Under the pieces are notes generated by a model. That model was not told the DNA's origin. It searched no databases and saw nothing but the letters and a program-made list of their open reading frames with translations. From the NCBI RefSeq assembly GCF_020171655.1, contig NZ_JAIVAC010000003.1:62001-126000 (forward strand): a stretch of DNA of 64,000 nt, given 5' to 3'. This document shows, piece by piece, positions 7,532 to 16,197 of the stretch (position 1 is the first letter of the stretch; the number at the start of each line of letters is the position of its first letter). The position numbers and the translations under genes are program-made. Source of the stretch: Exiguobacterium aestuarii (GTDB lineage Bacteria; Bacillota; Bacilli; Exiguobacteriales; Exiguobacteriaceae).

Positions 7532-9778
7532 TTACAACGAACCGTGGAACGTACGGTTGATGACATCAATCTGTTGCTCACGTGTCAACTTGATGAAGTT
7601 GACCGCATATCCAGATACGCGGATTGTGAGTTGTGGATACTCTTCCGGATGTTCCATTGCGTCGAGAAGCGTCTCGCGGTTGAAGACGTTGACGTTCAAA
7701 TGATGTCCTTTGTGCTCTCCACTCATATACCCATCAAGAAGTGCCGCCAAGTTGAGTTCACGTGCGATTTCTTCTTTTCCGAGTGCTTTCGGTACGATTG
7801 AGAACGTATACGAGATCCCGTCTTGTGCGTGTTCAAACGGAAGTTTCGCAACAGATGAGAGCGATGCAGCCGCACCTTTCGTATCCCGTCCATGCATCGG
7901 GTTGGCACCTGGAGCGAATGGTTCACCAGCACGGCGACCGTCTGGCGTATTCCCTGTTTTCTTACCGTACACCACGTTTGATGTGATGGTGAGGACCGAT
8001 TGCGTATGAAGCGCGTCACGGTATGTTTTATGTTTCCGTACTTTTTCCATGAACGATTCGACGAGTTCCACAGCAATCGTGTCGACACGGTCGTCATTGT
8101 TACCGAATTTCGGGAAGTCGCCTTCCGTTTCGAAATCGACGATGATTCCTTCTTCGTTACGAACCGGTTTGACGCTTGCATATTTGATTGCTGAAAGACT
8201 ATCTGCCGTTACGGAGAGACCCGCGATCCCACAAGCCATCGTCCGTAAGATTTCTGGATCGTGAAGCGCCATTTCGATACGTTCATACGCATATTTGTCA
8301 TGCATGAAGTGAATGACGTTGAGCGTATTGACGTATAGCTCTGCCAACCAATCGAGTGTACGGTCAAAGTCGGCATATACTTTATCGTACGTGAGCACAT
8401 CTTCTGTATTCATCTCCCAAGCAGGAGCAATTTGAGCGCCGCTCTTCTCATCACGTCCGCCGTTCATGCTATAAAGAAGGGCTTTCGCCATGTTGGCACG
8501 CGCACCGAAGAACTGCATTTGTTTCCCGATCTTCATCGGTGACACACAACATGCGATGCCGTAGTCATCACCGAATTGTGGCATCATCAAGTCATCATTC
8601 TCATACTGAATCGCCGATGTTTCAATCGACATTTTCGCACAGTATTGTTTGAATCCTTCTGGAAGTTTCGTCGACCAAAGGACCGTCAAGTTTGGTTCTG
8701 GAGCAGGACCGAGGTTCGTGAGTGAATGTAAGAATCGGAACGAGCTCTTCGTGACGTTCGAGCGACCATCTTCACTCATCCCACCGATTGACTCCGTTAC
8801 CCAAGTCGGGTCACCTGAGAACAATTCGTTATAGTCCGGTGTCCGTAAGAATTTGACGATCCGAAGCTTCATGATGAAGTGATCGACGATTTCCTGAACG
8901 TCTGATTCTGTTAAACGACCAGCTTCAAGGTCACGTTCAGCGTACACATCAAGGAATGTTGAGACGCGTCCGAGTGACATCGCGGCACCGTTTTGTTCTT
9001 TGATCGCAGCAAGGTATGCCAAGTACACCCATTGATACGCTTCTTGCGTGTTTTCCGCAGGGCGACCGAGATCAAATCCATAAGCGGCTCCGAGTTGTTT
9101 GAGTTCTTGGAGGGCACGAAGTTGTTCCGATAGTTCCTCCCGGTCACGGATGTCTGATTCAGATAAGAATCCACCTCGTTTCGCCAAGTCTTTTTTGCGC
9201 TCTGCCATCAAGAAGTCAATTCCGTAGAGCGCGACGCGTCGATAGTCACCGATGATGCGTCCACGACCGTACGCATCCGGAAGACCTGTGATAATCCCTG
9301 ATTTACGAGCGGCCCGCATTTCAGGCGTATAGGCATCGAAGACACCTTGGTTATGTGTTTTACGGATCTCTGAATAAATTTTTGTGATTTCTTCATCTGG
9401 TTCGAAACCATATGATTCGAGTGCGGCATCCACCATGCGAATCCCGCCATTTGGGTGAATCGAACGTTTGAACGGCTCATCCGTCTGAACGCCAACGACT
9501 TTCTCTAACTCTTTGTTTAAGTAACCTGGTCCATGCGACACGATTGTCGATGGTGTGTGTTGATCAACGTCCCAAACGCCTCCGCGTTCACGCTCTTCTT
9601 TTGTCAGTTCCATCACACGATTCCAAAGAACGTTTGTCGCTTCTGTCGGACCTGCTAAGAACGTATCGTTCCCTGTGTATTCATGACGGTTCAAACGGAT
9701 AAACTCACTGACATTGACTTCATTCGTCCACTGACCAGGGATAAAACCTGACCATGCGGATTTGATTTCGGTTGCCAT
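7532..9778 (-). CDS. pflB: Formate acetyltransferase (pyruvate formate-lyase)
   Basis: A 748-residue glycyl-radical enzyme converting pyruvate and CoA to acetyl-CoA and formate during fermentation. The adjacent catalytic cysteines are in GIACCVSPM (about residues 407-408) and the radical Gly is near residue 723 in RVSGYAVNF. Full family length. The ATG follows GAGGAG by about nine bases. It heads the pflBA unit. The 361-base region upstream holds Fnr-type, Rex-like and cre-like sequences, in keeping with control by oxygen, NADH and carbon supply. Confidence 0.97.
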   Translation of the reverse strand: MATEIKSAWSGFIPGQWTNEVNVSEFIRLNRHEYTGNDTFLAGPTEATNVLWNRVMELTKEERERGGVWDVDQHTPSTIVSHGPGYLNKELEKVVGVQTDEPFKRSIHPNGGIRMVDAALESYGFEPDEEITKIYSEIRKTHNQGVFDAYTPEMRAARKSGIITGLPDAYGRGRIIGDYRRVALYGIDFLMAERKKDLAKRGGFLSESDIRDREELSEQLRALQELKQLGAAYGFDLGRPAENTQEAYQWVYLAYLAAIKEQNGAAMSLGRVSTFLDVYAERDLEAGRLTESDVQEIVDHFIMKLRIVKFLRTPDYNELFSGDPTWVTESIGGMSEDGRSNVTKSSFRFLHSLTNLGPAPEPNLTVLWSTKLPEGFKQYCAKMSIETSAIQYENDDLMMPQFGDDYGIACCVSPMKIGKQMQFFGARANMAKALLYSMNGGRDEKSGAQIAPAWEMNTEDVLTYDKVYADFDRTLDWLAELYVNTLNVIHFMHDKYAYERIEMALHDPEILRTMACGIAGLSVTADSLSAIKYASVKPVRNEEGIIVDFETEGDFPKFGNNDDRVDTIAVELVESFMEKVRKHKTYRDALHTQSVLTITSNVVYGKKTGNTPDGRRAGEPFAPGANPMHGRDTKGAAASLSSVAKLPFEHAQDGISYTFSIVPKALGKEEIARELNLAALLDGYMSGEHKGHHLNVNVFNRETLLDAMEHPEEYPQLTIRVSGYAVNFIKLTREQQIDVINRTFHGSL

Positions 9779-10041
9779 GTTGATTCACTCCTCATTCTCG
9801 AAAGTAATTGCGTGTTATCTATACTGTGAGTGTACGTGAAAACGTGAACAATATGTTTTACAGTCTTGTGAAACTTGTAACAATCTTATGAACGTGATGA
9901 AATAGCCGTTTTTGAAAGCGTTTTACAAACTGTTATATTCGATTAATTATATAGTTTGAAACAGCTGAATCCCATTTCATTAGGGCCGAACTATGGTCTG
10001 TACTAATTTGATTGTTCTGTGACGAACTATACAGTTTTGTG
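9779..10041. promoter_or_regulatory. pflB upstream region with Rex-like and cre-like sequences
   Basis: Within this stretch 9866-9883 (TTGTGAAACTTGTAACAA) fits the Rex pattern TTGTGAA-N4-TTCACAA at 12 of 14 defined bases. A poorer copy lies at 9834-9851. A cre-like TGAAAGCGTTTTAC is at 9913-9926. The octamer CGAACTAT occurs twice, 34 bp apart (near 9988 and 10022). I could not fix the pflB -35/-10 with confidence. Confidence 0.45.
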
Positions 10042-10057
10042 GGTGATAAATCTCACA
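10042..10057. promoter_or_regulatory. Fnr-type box between pflB and 10140
   Basis: GGTGATAAATCTCACA matches TGTGA-N6-TCACA at 9 of 10 defined bases. An Fnr gene is in this window (18676-19386) and a near-twin box sits in the ba3 oxidase promoter. It is centred near -58 from the predicted start of the 10140 gene. Confidence 0.6.
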
Positions 10058-10072
10058 TCACTCGGTTAGAAC

Positions 10073-10101
10073 TTGAATTTTTGTGTCGTATCAGACACAA
10101 T
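10073..10101 (+). promoter_or_regulatory. Promoter with embedded inverted repeat before 10140
   Basis: TTGAAT and CACAAT with a 17-base spacer. The perfect inverted repeat TTGTGTC-N6-GACACAA (10081-10100) covers the spacer and -10, so a bound protein would block transcription. It does not fit the Fnr or Rex pattern; the protein is unknown. Confidence 0.6.
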
Positions 10102-10139
10102 GAAGGCAGAACATTGTATAAGAGGAAGGGGTTCTACTC

Positions 10140-10562
10140 ATGACGTACGAACCATTAACACCAAGCCACGCCTTTCAAGTCGGCGATCGCATCTCGTTGA
10201 AGGTCGACGAAGCCGGTGAAAAGCGTGATGGATTTATCACAGAATTTGAAGATGGAGGGTTTTGGATTCGCTTTGACGATGACATCGAGAACGAAGATTT
10301 TATCGATTATCGCGACCAATTACTTGCAGGACTTTTGTCGCGTCCGATCCATGTCATCACGACACATCCGGAACTGAAACCGTTCGAGAAAATGACGTCC
10401 GAGTTACAGTATCGCGTTTATCAAGGATTCACGATTGAGAAAGTGGAATTGACAGCAGAAGGCGCGGATGCCCACATCCAACTCATCGAAGACGGTCAAA
10501 CGTATACACAGACGTTACGTTCTTCAATGGAAGATGGTCAGGAGCATGTTCGCTATATTTGA
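10140..10562 (+). CDS. Hypothetical protein, 140 aa
   Basis: An acidic soluble protein with no signal peptide or membrane helix. The first half has a run of beta-strand-like segments (HAFQVGDRISLKVDEAG, GFWIRFDDDIENEDF), suggesting a small SH3/Tudor-like barrel, but I do not recognise the family. It has a clear ribosome site (GGAAGGGG), a promoter with an inverted repeat, and lies 53 bases before a DEAD-box helicase on the same strand, so the two may be co-expressed. Function unknown. Confidence 0.7.
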   Translation: MTYEPLTPSHAFQVGDRISLKVDEAGEKRDGFITEFEDGGFWIRFDDDIENEDFIDYRDQLLAGLLSRPIHVITTHPELKPFEKMTSELQYRVYQGFTIEKVELTAEGADAHIQLIEDGQTYTQTLRSSMEDGQEHVRYI

Positions 10563-10615
10563 CGAGGGAGCGCTTTCGCTTCCTTTGTTTTTGCCTAAAG
10601 ATAAGGAGACCTATT

Positions 10616-11782
10616 ATGAATTTTACAAAACCTTTTATTAACGAGACGTGGGAACGGATGGGCTTTAACGAGCCGATGCCGGTCCAAAAAGAGGCGTTTC
10701 CCCTACTATTAGATGGAAAAGACGTGACAATCGAGGCACCGACCGGAACGGGTAAAACGCTCGCTTACCTGCTCCCAGCGATTGAAAAAATCGATCCCTC
10801 GAACGACCGAATCCAAGTCGTCATTGTCGCTCCAACTCGTGAACTTGTCATGCAGATCCAACAGGTCGCACAACGTTTCACCGAAAAAGGCGATGTCCGC
10901 ATCGGCTCGTTCATCGGCGGTGTCGAATTGAAACGTCAAATCGATCGAATCAAGAAAAAACCGCATTTAATCGTCGGGACACCGGGACGTCTCGTCGAAT
11001 TGATTGACAAGAAAAAGCTGAAGCTCCATGAGACACATACCGTCATTCTCGACGAAGCCGACCAAATCATCGACAGCGGTTTGACAGAGGCGGCTGAGCG
11101 CATCATCAAGCATACTGCGCATGAGCGTCAACTTGCACTCGTCTCGGCAACACTCACTGATTCACTCAAAGAGTGGTCGGCACCGTTCATGAACGAGCCG
11201 GCACATATCAAAATCGAACGTGCTGTCAGCGATCAAGTGACATACGGTTACTTGTTGACGACGCGTCGCTACAAACCAGAACTGTTACGCCGTCTTTCAC
11301 ACGTCGATGGCGTGAAAGCACTTGCGTTCATCAATAACCGCTCGTTCTTGCCACCACTTCGTGGGGAGCTTGAAAAGTTGAAAGTGGACTACCGCATGCT
11401 CGACAGCTTGAAAGGAAAGCGCGAACGCGTCGAGACGCTCCGTGAATTCCGTAAAGGCGAATACCCGCTCCTCATCACGACGGGTCTCGCAGCGCGTGGT
11501 CTCGATATCGAAGATGTGACGCACGTCGTCCATTTCGATTTACCAGAATCCATCGATGACTTTATCCACCGTTCAGGCCGTACGGCTCGTGGTAACGCAG
11601 GCGGGACCGTCCTTTCTCTCGTGACAACGGACGATTTACCACACTTGAAATCATTCGCGCGTCAACTCGGTGTCGAATTGAAAGAACTTGAAATTTATCG
11701 TGGCGACGTGATTGAGAAACGGATTGAGGAAAAGCCTCCTGTCGTCAAACGTCCTGCGAACAAGCGAGGACCGCGCCGATGA
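10616..11782 (+). CDS. DEAD-box RNA helicase, YfmL-like
   Basis: A 388-residue ATP-dependent RNA helicase with motif I APTGTGKT (41-48), Ia PTREL, Ib GTPGR, II DEAD, III SAT and VI HRSGRTARG. It is short, with a basic tail (KRPANKRGPRR) and no added domain, as in B. subtilis YfmL, which helps ribosome assembly in the cold. An open frame extends 19 codons upstream, but AAGGAG stands before the ATG of MNFTKPFINETW. It overlaps the next gene by four bases. The subfamily is inferred from length. Confidence 0.9.
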   Translation: MNFTKPFINETWERMGFNEPMPVQKEAFPLLLDGKDVTIEAPTGTGKTLAYLLPAIEKIDPSNDRIQVVIVAPTRELVMQIQQVAQRFTEKGDVRIGSFIGGVELKRQIDRIKKKPHLIVGTPGRLVELIDKKKLKLHETHTVILDEADQIIDSGLTEAAERIIKHTAHERQLALVSATLTDSLKEWSAPFMNEPAHIKIERAVSDQVTYGYLLTTRRYKPELLRRLSHVDGVKALAFINNRSFLPPLRGELEKLKVDYRMLDSLKGKRERVETLREFRKGEYPLLITTGLAARGLDIEDVTHVVHFDLPESIDDFIHRSGRTARGNAGGTVLSLVTTDDLPHLKSFARQLGVELKELEIYRGDVIEKRIEEKPPVVKRPANKRGPRR

Positions 11783-12423
11783 AAAAAGACCGGAAAGTAA
11801 TTCCCTTCCCTTTGCTCGTCGAAGAGTCCGAATTGCTTGCCGAACTGAAAAAGTTATATGAGCAAGCCGCTCTTGCGCGAAGCACACAATGGACGAACTA
11901 TATTCAAGAGATTGCGTCGGAAGGGACATGGCATTTAAAAGATGCCGAGCTCTTCCGTGACCTCTTCATTGATTGGGCCGTCTTCTTTGAAACGGACGAA
12001 GATGGCATGACACCACACGGTCGCTATTTGGCTGACCATAAGGGCGACATGTCACCTGCTCTTTATCACGCACTCCGCGGACTAGCTGTCCCGCGCTGTA
12101 GCATCTTTGAAGTGACGGAGGACGGCCAGTTGAAAGACTGGGAGTCCAAAGAGACATACGCTGTTCAGTTACCCGAAGAACGTGAGACCGGCGACCTCGT
12201 CCTCGGAAAGTTACTCGACATCCGAGGCAGCTGGCGCTTCGGTTCGGCGTTTCTCGCCTTACCTGCGAAGATGTCTGGAAACGTGTCTGATCTATATATC
12301 GACTTTACAGATGAAGTCGGACCCGGTGCCTTTTTGGAGCAATTCCCGGAGTTCTGCGCGGAACTGATCGACTTATTGCTTGATTTAGAAGAAGGCGTCA
12401 TCATACCGAAACCATCAAAATAA
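11779..12423 (+). CDS. Hypothetical protein, 214 aa
   Basis: Unrecognised soluble protein, translationally coupled to the helicase gene by ATGA overlap. It is rich in acidic and aromatic residues, has Leu/Glu helices at both ends (ESELLAELKKLYEQAALARS; AELIDLLLDLEEG) and no membrane helix. The pattern resembles plant-type or SEC-C-neighbour hypothetical proteins only loosely, so I assign no function. A role alongside the helicase is suggested only by the operon. Confidence 0.7.
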   Translation: MKKDRKVIPFPLLVEESELLAELKKLYEQAALARSTQWTNYIQEIASEGTWHLKDAELFRDLFIDWAVFFETDEDGMTPHGRYLADHKGDMSPALYHALRGLAVPRCSIFEVTEDGQLKDWESKETYAVQLPEERETGDLVLGKLLDIRGSWRFGSAFLALPAKMSGNVSDLYIDFTDEVGPGAFLEQFPEFCAELIDLLLDLEEGVIIPKPSK

Positions 12424-12454
12424 GCAAAGGGCCGCGGCCCTTTGCTTATTTTTG
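12424..12454. terminator. Bidirectional terminator
   Basis: GCAAAGGGCC pairs with GGCCCTTTGC and is flanked by TTATTTTT on the plus side and AAATAAG on the other. It serves the convergent genes at 11779 and 12446. Confidence 0.88.
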
Positions 12455-13552
12455 TCTGACGTACACGTCAATCTGATCGAGCATCGCTTGCGCTTCCTCG
12501 TTTTCAGGTGTAACCGCCGCACTAGAGACTTGTTTTCCATCCTCATAAACGTCGATGATGACACCGTCTTTCGCTTGGCGCGTTTGGTACAGGCGACCGT
12601 TTGAATAGAAGGCGTGATCTACTGAGTCGAGAACTTTCCGAGTCATCTGCTTCCCGGTACCTAAATCAATGACAGTTTCTTCGCCATCCGCATTTAGTGT
12701 GAATAGTGTATTTTCGAAGACTGAATAGTCCCAAAAGTCTTGGTCTCCTGCCAACTGGACAACTTTTCCTGTTTCCGTATCGTAAGCGAATTGCCCCGGC
12801 ATCGTAATTCCACTATAGTACGTCTCTTCCCCTTCTCTAATTGTCTCATAGGCACTGACGCCGACTGGGACATAGCGTGTTTCGAACTTGGACGGGGATC
12901 CACTTGTTTCATAAAAACGACTTGTTCCACTTACGTGCGTGATAAATCCATTTTCCATCTTTATTTCTTTGACAGTGACGTCATCCATCGTTTGATTGAA
13001 TGTCGCAAGCATCGTCGTTTCATCACCATCATAGCCTTCTCGATAAATCAAATTTAGTTGACCATCATTTATGAACAAACCTGCCCACACACCTGTCAAG
13101 ATCTCATAAATTTGACGATCCTTTGCATCGAACTCATAAGTGGTTATCTCTTTTCCGTCTAACTGGTTAAAGATTATGAGCTCTTCATTTCTATTTTGGC
13201 CAATTCCTATGAATCCATTTTCCGTTTGAATTGATTGTGCAAACGTCAATCCGTTCATTTGTCGGTGCATCGAGCGCTCTTCTTTGTTTAAACGATCTCG
13301 ATAACGAATTCCTTCAGCGATATAATTCAAATTCGAGGTGACTCGACTCTCCTCAGAAGTGACTTCAAACCTTTGAGCAACATCATTCTCTGCGTTATAA
13401 CCAAATTCAACGACCGCGTCTTTCCAAACAGATGGATTCGAACTAATGTTTAACGACCACTTCGCTTTTGGTTCCATTGCGTCAACGGCAAATGTTCCAA
13501 GCCCTATCACAATGACCGCACCAAGTGCGACCACATTCCACATTCGCTTCAT
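12446..13552 (-). CDS. Membrane-anchored hypothetical protein of the Ytr-like ABC operon
   Basis: A 368-residue protein with one N-terminal hydrophobic segment (WNVVALGAVIVIGLGTFAVD) and a long extracytoplasmic part with repeated beta-propeller-like strands (GFIGIGQNRNEELIIFNQLDGK). There is no lipobox, so it is either cleaved or stays membrane-anchored. It lies nine bases after the ABC permease gene on the same strand and is the last gene of the GntR-ABC operon. It may be an accessory or sensing subunit of the exporter. I do not recognise a family. Confidence 0.72.
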   Translation of the reverse strand: MKRMWNVVALGAVIVIGLGTFAVDAMEPKAKWSLNISSNPSVWKDAVVEFGYNAENDVAQRFEVTSEESRVTSNLNYIAEGIRYRDRLNKEERSMHRQMNGLTFAQSIQTENGFIGIGQNRNEELIIFNQLDGKEITTYEFDAKDRQIYEILTGVWAGLFINDGQLNLIYREGYDGDETTMLATFNQTMDDVTVKEIKMENGFITHVSGTSRFYETSGSPSKFETRYVPVGVSAYETIREGEETYYSGITMPGQFAYDTETGKVVQLAGDQDFWDYSVFENTLFTLNADGEETVIDLGTGKQMTRKVLDSVDHAFYSNGRLYQTRQAKDGVIIDVYEDGKQVSSAAVTPENEEAQAMLDQIDVYVRQK

Positions 13553-13561
13553 CTTCTCACC

Positions 13562-14368
13562 TCACACATTCAATTTGCTTTGTAAAAATCTTCGACTGAG
13601 CCAAATTGTCACACTTGCCCATACGATTAACACAACACCCACATATACGATTGTCTCATCATAAATCAATCGATTCGACAAAAGGGCATAGCCCAATATC
13701 GGAATAGTCAGTATGACCATCAAGATAGATAAGCTAAGTACGGGTGACCACATCGTCCGTTGCCAGAAACTCCGTTCAATCAACACAAATGTGAAAACAA
13801 ATAATACGACGATGACAATAAACAATTGATGGATGACAAAGTTGACGACTGAAGTAGGATATATCATGGCCAATATTCCGTTAATAGATAAAGCTTGATC
13901 AAATGATCCGTTTATCGGTATCATCTTCCCATCGAACCAACTCGTGAACGCTATGTACTGTAATTTGAGAGCAATCCATTCGATGGCCAATAACCCCAAC
14001 GTCATCATCAAAATTGTAGCAAACTTGGCGAAAAACAAAGTCATCCGTTTTTGTGGCATTGTGAGTAGTCGCAACATGAACGTCCCTCGTCCTTGGAAAT
14101 CGCGATACCAGATCCAGGCACTGTATAGTAACATCGCTGCGACCGCAATCCCGAGTGACAAGAGATATGGTGTACCTCCAAGATAGTCTGAAAATGACAT
14201 TTGATAGTCTGCATCTCCTGTACGTCTCAACTGTTCATAAAAGTTCGTCTCGTCCCATAAAAAGTAACCGAGATATCCAAACTGGACGACGAGGAGGCCA
14301 GTAACTAACATCAAGAACGGTTTTGTGACACGCTCGACTTCCCAACTCAATAGTTTCAATAGATTCAT
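13562..14368 (-). CDS. ABC transporter permease, ABC-2 type
   Basis: A 268-residue protein with about six membrane helices and a cytoplasmic loop with MPQKRMTLFFAKF before a helix, the layout of ABC-2 permeases such as YtrC/YtrD. It overlaps the ATPase gene by four bases, so the two should form one transporter. The operon begins with a YtrA-type GntR repressor, and transporters of this kind respond to cell-wall antibiotics. The substrate is unknown. Confidence 0.82.
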   Translation of the reverse strand: MNLLKLLSWEVERVTKPFLMLVTGLLVVQFGYLGYFLWDETNFYEQLRRTGDADYQMSFSDYLGGTPYLLSLGIAVAAMLLYSAWIWYRDFQGRGTFMLRLLTMPQKRMTLFFAKFATILMMTLGLLAIEWIALKLQYIAFTSWFDGKMIPINGSFDQALSINGILAMIYPTSVVNFVIHQLFIVIVVLFVFTFVLIERSFWQRTMWSPVLSLSILMVILTIPILGYALLSNRLIYDETIVYVGVVLIVWASVTIWLSRRFLQSKLNV

Positions 14369-15045
14369 GCCCCGTACTCCTCTCTCATCACATCGACGAT
14401 GGACTTCCCATGAATGAAACGGACATCTTCCACATCAAACTCACGGACGATTCTTCCGTTATTCAACATGACGGCCTTGTCGATCAAGTACTCGATATCT
14501 TCAATCTCGTGTGTCGTAATGAGCACGCCACGATTCTCCATGACCTCGCTCGAAAATAGTTCGACAATCTGTTCTTTTGAGAAGACATCGATTCCTGAGA
14601 ACGGTTCATCAAGCAATAAATAGTCCGGGTCTTGGGCAATCCCGAGTGCGAGGTTCGCTTTCGCGAGCGTCCCTTTCGATAACTCGCTCAACTTATCTTC
14701 CGGAAACAACTTGAAATCATCGACGAGACGGGCAAATAATGCCGAATCAAATGTCGGATAAAAATCTTTCATGAACGCCTCACATTGTTCGATTGTAAAG
14801 TGAATCGGGAACATCGCATGATCGGCGACGAAGGCGACACGATTCAAATCAATCGGTTTCCCATCGATCAATACCGAACCTTTATCGAAAGGTGTCAATC
14901 CCATGATGCCTTTCAACAACGTCGACTTCCCCGTACCGTTCAAGCCGATGAGACACGTGATTTCACCTTTATTCGCTGTGAACGAAACGTCTTCAATGAC
15001 TTGTTTCCGCCGATAACGTTTTTTAACTCCCAACACTTCGATCAT
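14365..15045 (-). CDS. ABC transporter ATPase, YtrB-like
   Basis: A 226-residue ATPase with Walker A GLNGTGKST, signature LSKGTLAK and Walker B YLLLDEPFSG followed by a switch His (TTHEIED). The unusual signature (LSKGT rather than LSGGQ) occurs in the YtrB group. AGGAGG is correctly placed before MIEVLGVKKRY; an open frame 14 codons longer overlaps the preceding gene further and lacks a ribosome site. It overlaps the GntR gene by 23 bases and the permease by four. Confidence 0.88.
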   Translation of the reverse strand: MIEVLGVKKRYRRKQVIEDVSFTANKGEITCLIGLNGTGKSTLLKGIMGLTPFDKGSVLIDGKPIDLNRVAFVADHAMFPIHFTIEQCEAFMKDFYPTFDSALFARLVDDFKLFPEDKLSELSKGTLAKANLALGIAQDPDYLLLDEPFSGIDVFSKEQIVELFSSEVMENRGVLITTHEIEDIEYLIDKAVMLNNGRIVREFDVEDVRFIHGKSIVDVMREEYGA

Positions 15046-15409
15046 CGTACATCCCCTCCTGGTACTGTCGTTTGATTTTTTCAACAAGTTCGTCTACCGA
15101 GACATCAAGTTCTTGAATCGATTCTACAAATACGGCGACCGCGTCATCTACAATTTCAGAGCGAATGTGTTTGAGAATGACGTCATCTGTCGTCACGCGA
15201 CTCGGTCGATTTCGTTCGGTCGTAATCAATTGTTGGTCCTCCATTTCCTTGAACGCTTTTTGAACCGTGTTCGGATTAATCTTCAAATCATTCGCAAGCT
15301 CACGCCGGGATGGCATCTCATCCCCGGCTTTTAATTCACCGAGCGCCATCTTCTTCTTGAAGTAGTCGACGACTTGCAGGTAAACCGGTGCCCTCGTATT
15401 GAATTGCAT
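15023..15409 (-). CDS. GntR-family repressor, YtrA subfamily
   Basis: A 129-residue regulator: winged helix-turn-helix with PVYLQVVDYFKKKMALGELK and MPSRRELANDLKINPNTVQK, then a short C-terminal dimer helix pair. The small size and lack of a large ligand domain mark the YtrA subfamily, which controls ABC exporters in its own operon. AAAGG is eight bases before the ATG of MQFNTRAP. Two palindromes just upstream overlap its own promoter, which points to autorepression. Confidence 0.9.
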   Translation of the reverse strand: MQFNTRAPVYLQVVDYFKKKMALGELKAGDEMPSRRELANDLKINPNTVQKAFKEMEDQQLITTERNRPSRVTTDDVILKHIRSEIVDDAVAVFVESIQELDVSVDELVEKIKRQYQEGMYDDRSVGS

Positions 15410-15424
15410 GTTCATCACCTTTCT

Positions 15425-15488
15425 AAGTGTATGACATGGTTAATACACTTTCTAACTGTATTATTAGCGTAATACAGTTAGACGTCAA
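15425..15488 (-). promoter_or_regulatory. Promoter and twin operators of the YtrA-type operon
   Basis: Operator 1: CTAACTGTATT-N8-AATACAGTTAG (15452-15481), a perfect 11-bp inverted repeat. Operator 2: AAGTGTAT-N10-ATACACTT (15425-15450). The promoter has -35 TTGACG (complement of 15483-15488) and -10 TAATAA (complement of 15461-15466), so operator 1 lies in the spacer and -10. Confidence 0.78.
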
Positions 15489-15507
15489 TCATTTTTTCAA
15501 ATTTTCT

Positions 15508-15545
15508 CCAAAATAAAAACATCTGACGTATGCGTCAGATGTTAA
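15508..15545 (-). terminator. Terminator after uridine-kinase-like gene
   Basis: AACATCTGACG pairs with CGTCAGATGTT, followed on the minus strand by TTTATTTTGG. Confidence 0.85.
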
Positions 15546-15554
15546 AACGTTTAG

Positions 15555-16145
15555 TCAGAGCACGATATCTGCTCCTCTTTTCGGGTCGACGAGTTGGAGA
15601 TAAAGATCTTCCCCTGGCCAATAACGCCGCTTGTATTTCGCAAGCCGTTCCTCCGGGACGCCGAGATATGTATCTCGATTCAATACCCGTTCATACCGAA
15701 CATCGCGGGGACAATCAAGATAAATCACGTAATCGTAATATGGTCGCCATTCCGATCGTTGTAGAAAAATCCCTTCCACGACAACGGTATGAGCAGATGA
15801 CACATCGATCACTTCTTCAACGATGACATCTCGTTCATAATCATATCGCGGTAATATTAACTTCGTAACTCCTTCTGTTAAGGGACGAAACAGTTCACAC
15901 TCAAGACGCGACACGTCCCGTTGGAGTGCATAATACTCGGTCGGTTCAGATTGTCCGGTCTCATAGCGTTTTGCACGTTCGACGATATAATCATCGATAT
16001 GAAGCACAAGTAAATCGGACTCTCCATTCAAATGCGAGACGAACGTCGTCTTGCCCGCTCCGCTCAATCCATCAATCGCTACGACAAACGGTCGATTGGC
16101 TGAATGCATCGAACGCGCTGCATGGATGACGTCTAGTACGTTCAT
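15555..16145 (-). CDS. P-loop kinase, uridine kinase-like
   Basis: A 196-residue NTP-binding protein with Walker A GLSGAGKTT, an acidic DDYIVERAKRYETG lid segment and VVVEGIFLQR before the second acidic strand, the scheme of the uridine kinase/phosphoribulokinase family (AAA_17/18). It probably phosphorylates a nucleoside or another small alcohol. GGGAGGA precedes the ATG of MNVLDVIHAA. It forms a single-gene unit between two terminators. The exact substrate is not clear. Confidence 0.78.
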   Translation of the reverse strand: MNVLDVIHAARSMHSANRPFVVAIDGLSGAGKTTFVSHLNGESDLLVLHIDDYIVERAKRYETGQSEPTEYYALQRDVSRLECELFRPLTEGVTKLILPRYDYERDVIVEEVIDVSSAHTVVVEGIFLQRSEWRPYYDYVIYLDCPRDVRYERVLNRDTYLGVPEERLAKYKRRYWPGEDLYLQLVDPKRGADIVL

Positions 16146-16159
16146 ATCGTTCCTCCCCA

Positions 16160-16197
16160 CACAAAAAAGTCAGCTCACGTATGAGCTGACTTTAGTT
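16160..16197 (-). terminator. Terminator after ba3 oxidase operon
   Basis: AAAGTCAGCTCA pairs with TGAGCTGACTTT, followed by TTTG on the minus strand. Confidence 0.85.

Noticed and set aside
9834..9851. Second Rex box
   Set aside because: It matches only 10 of 14 defined bases and looks equally like a direct repeat of ACGTGAA; kept only as a remark in the region entry.
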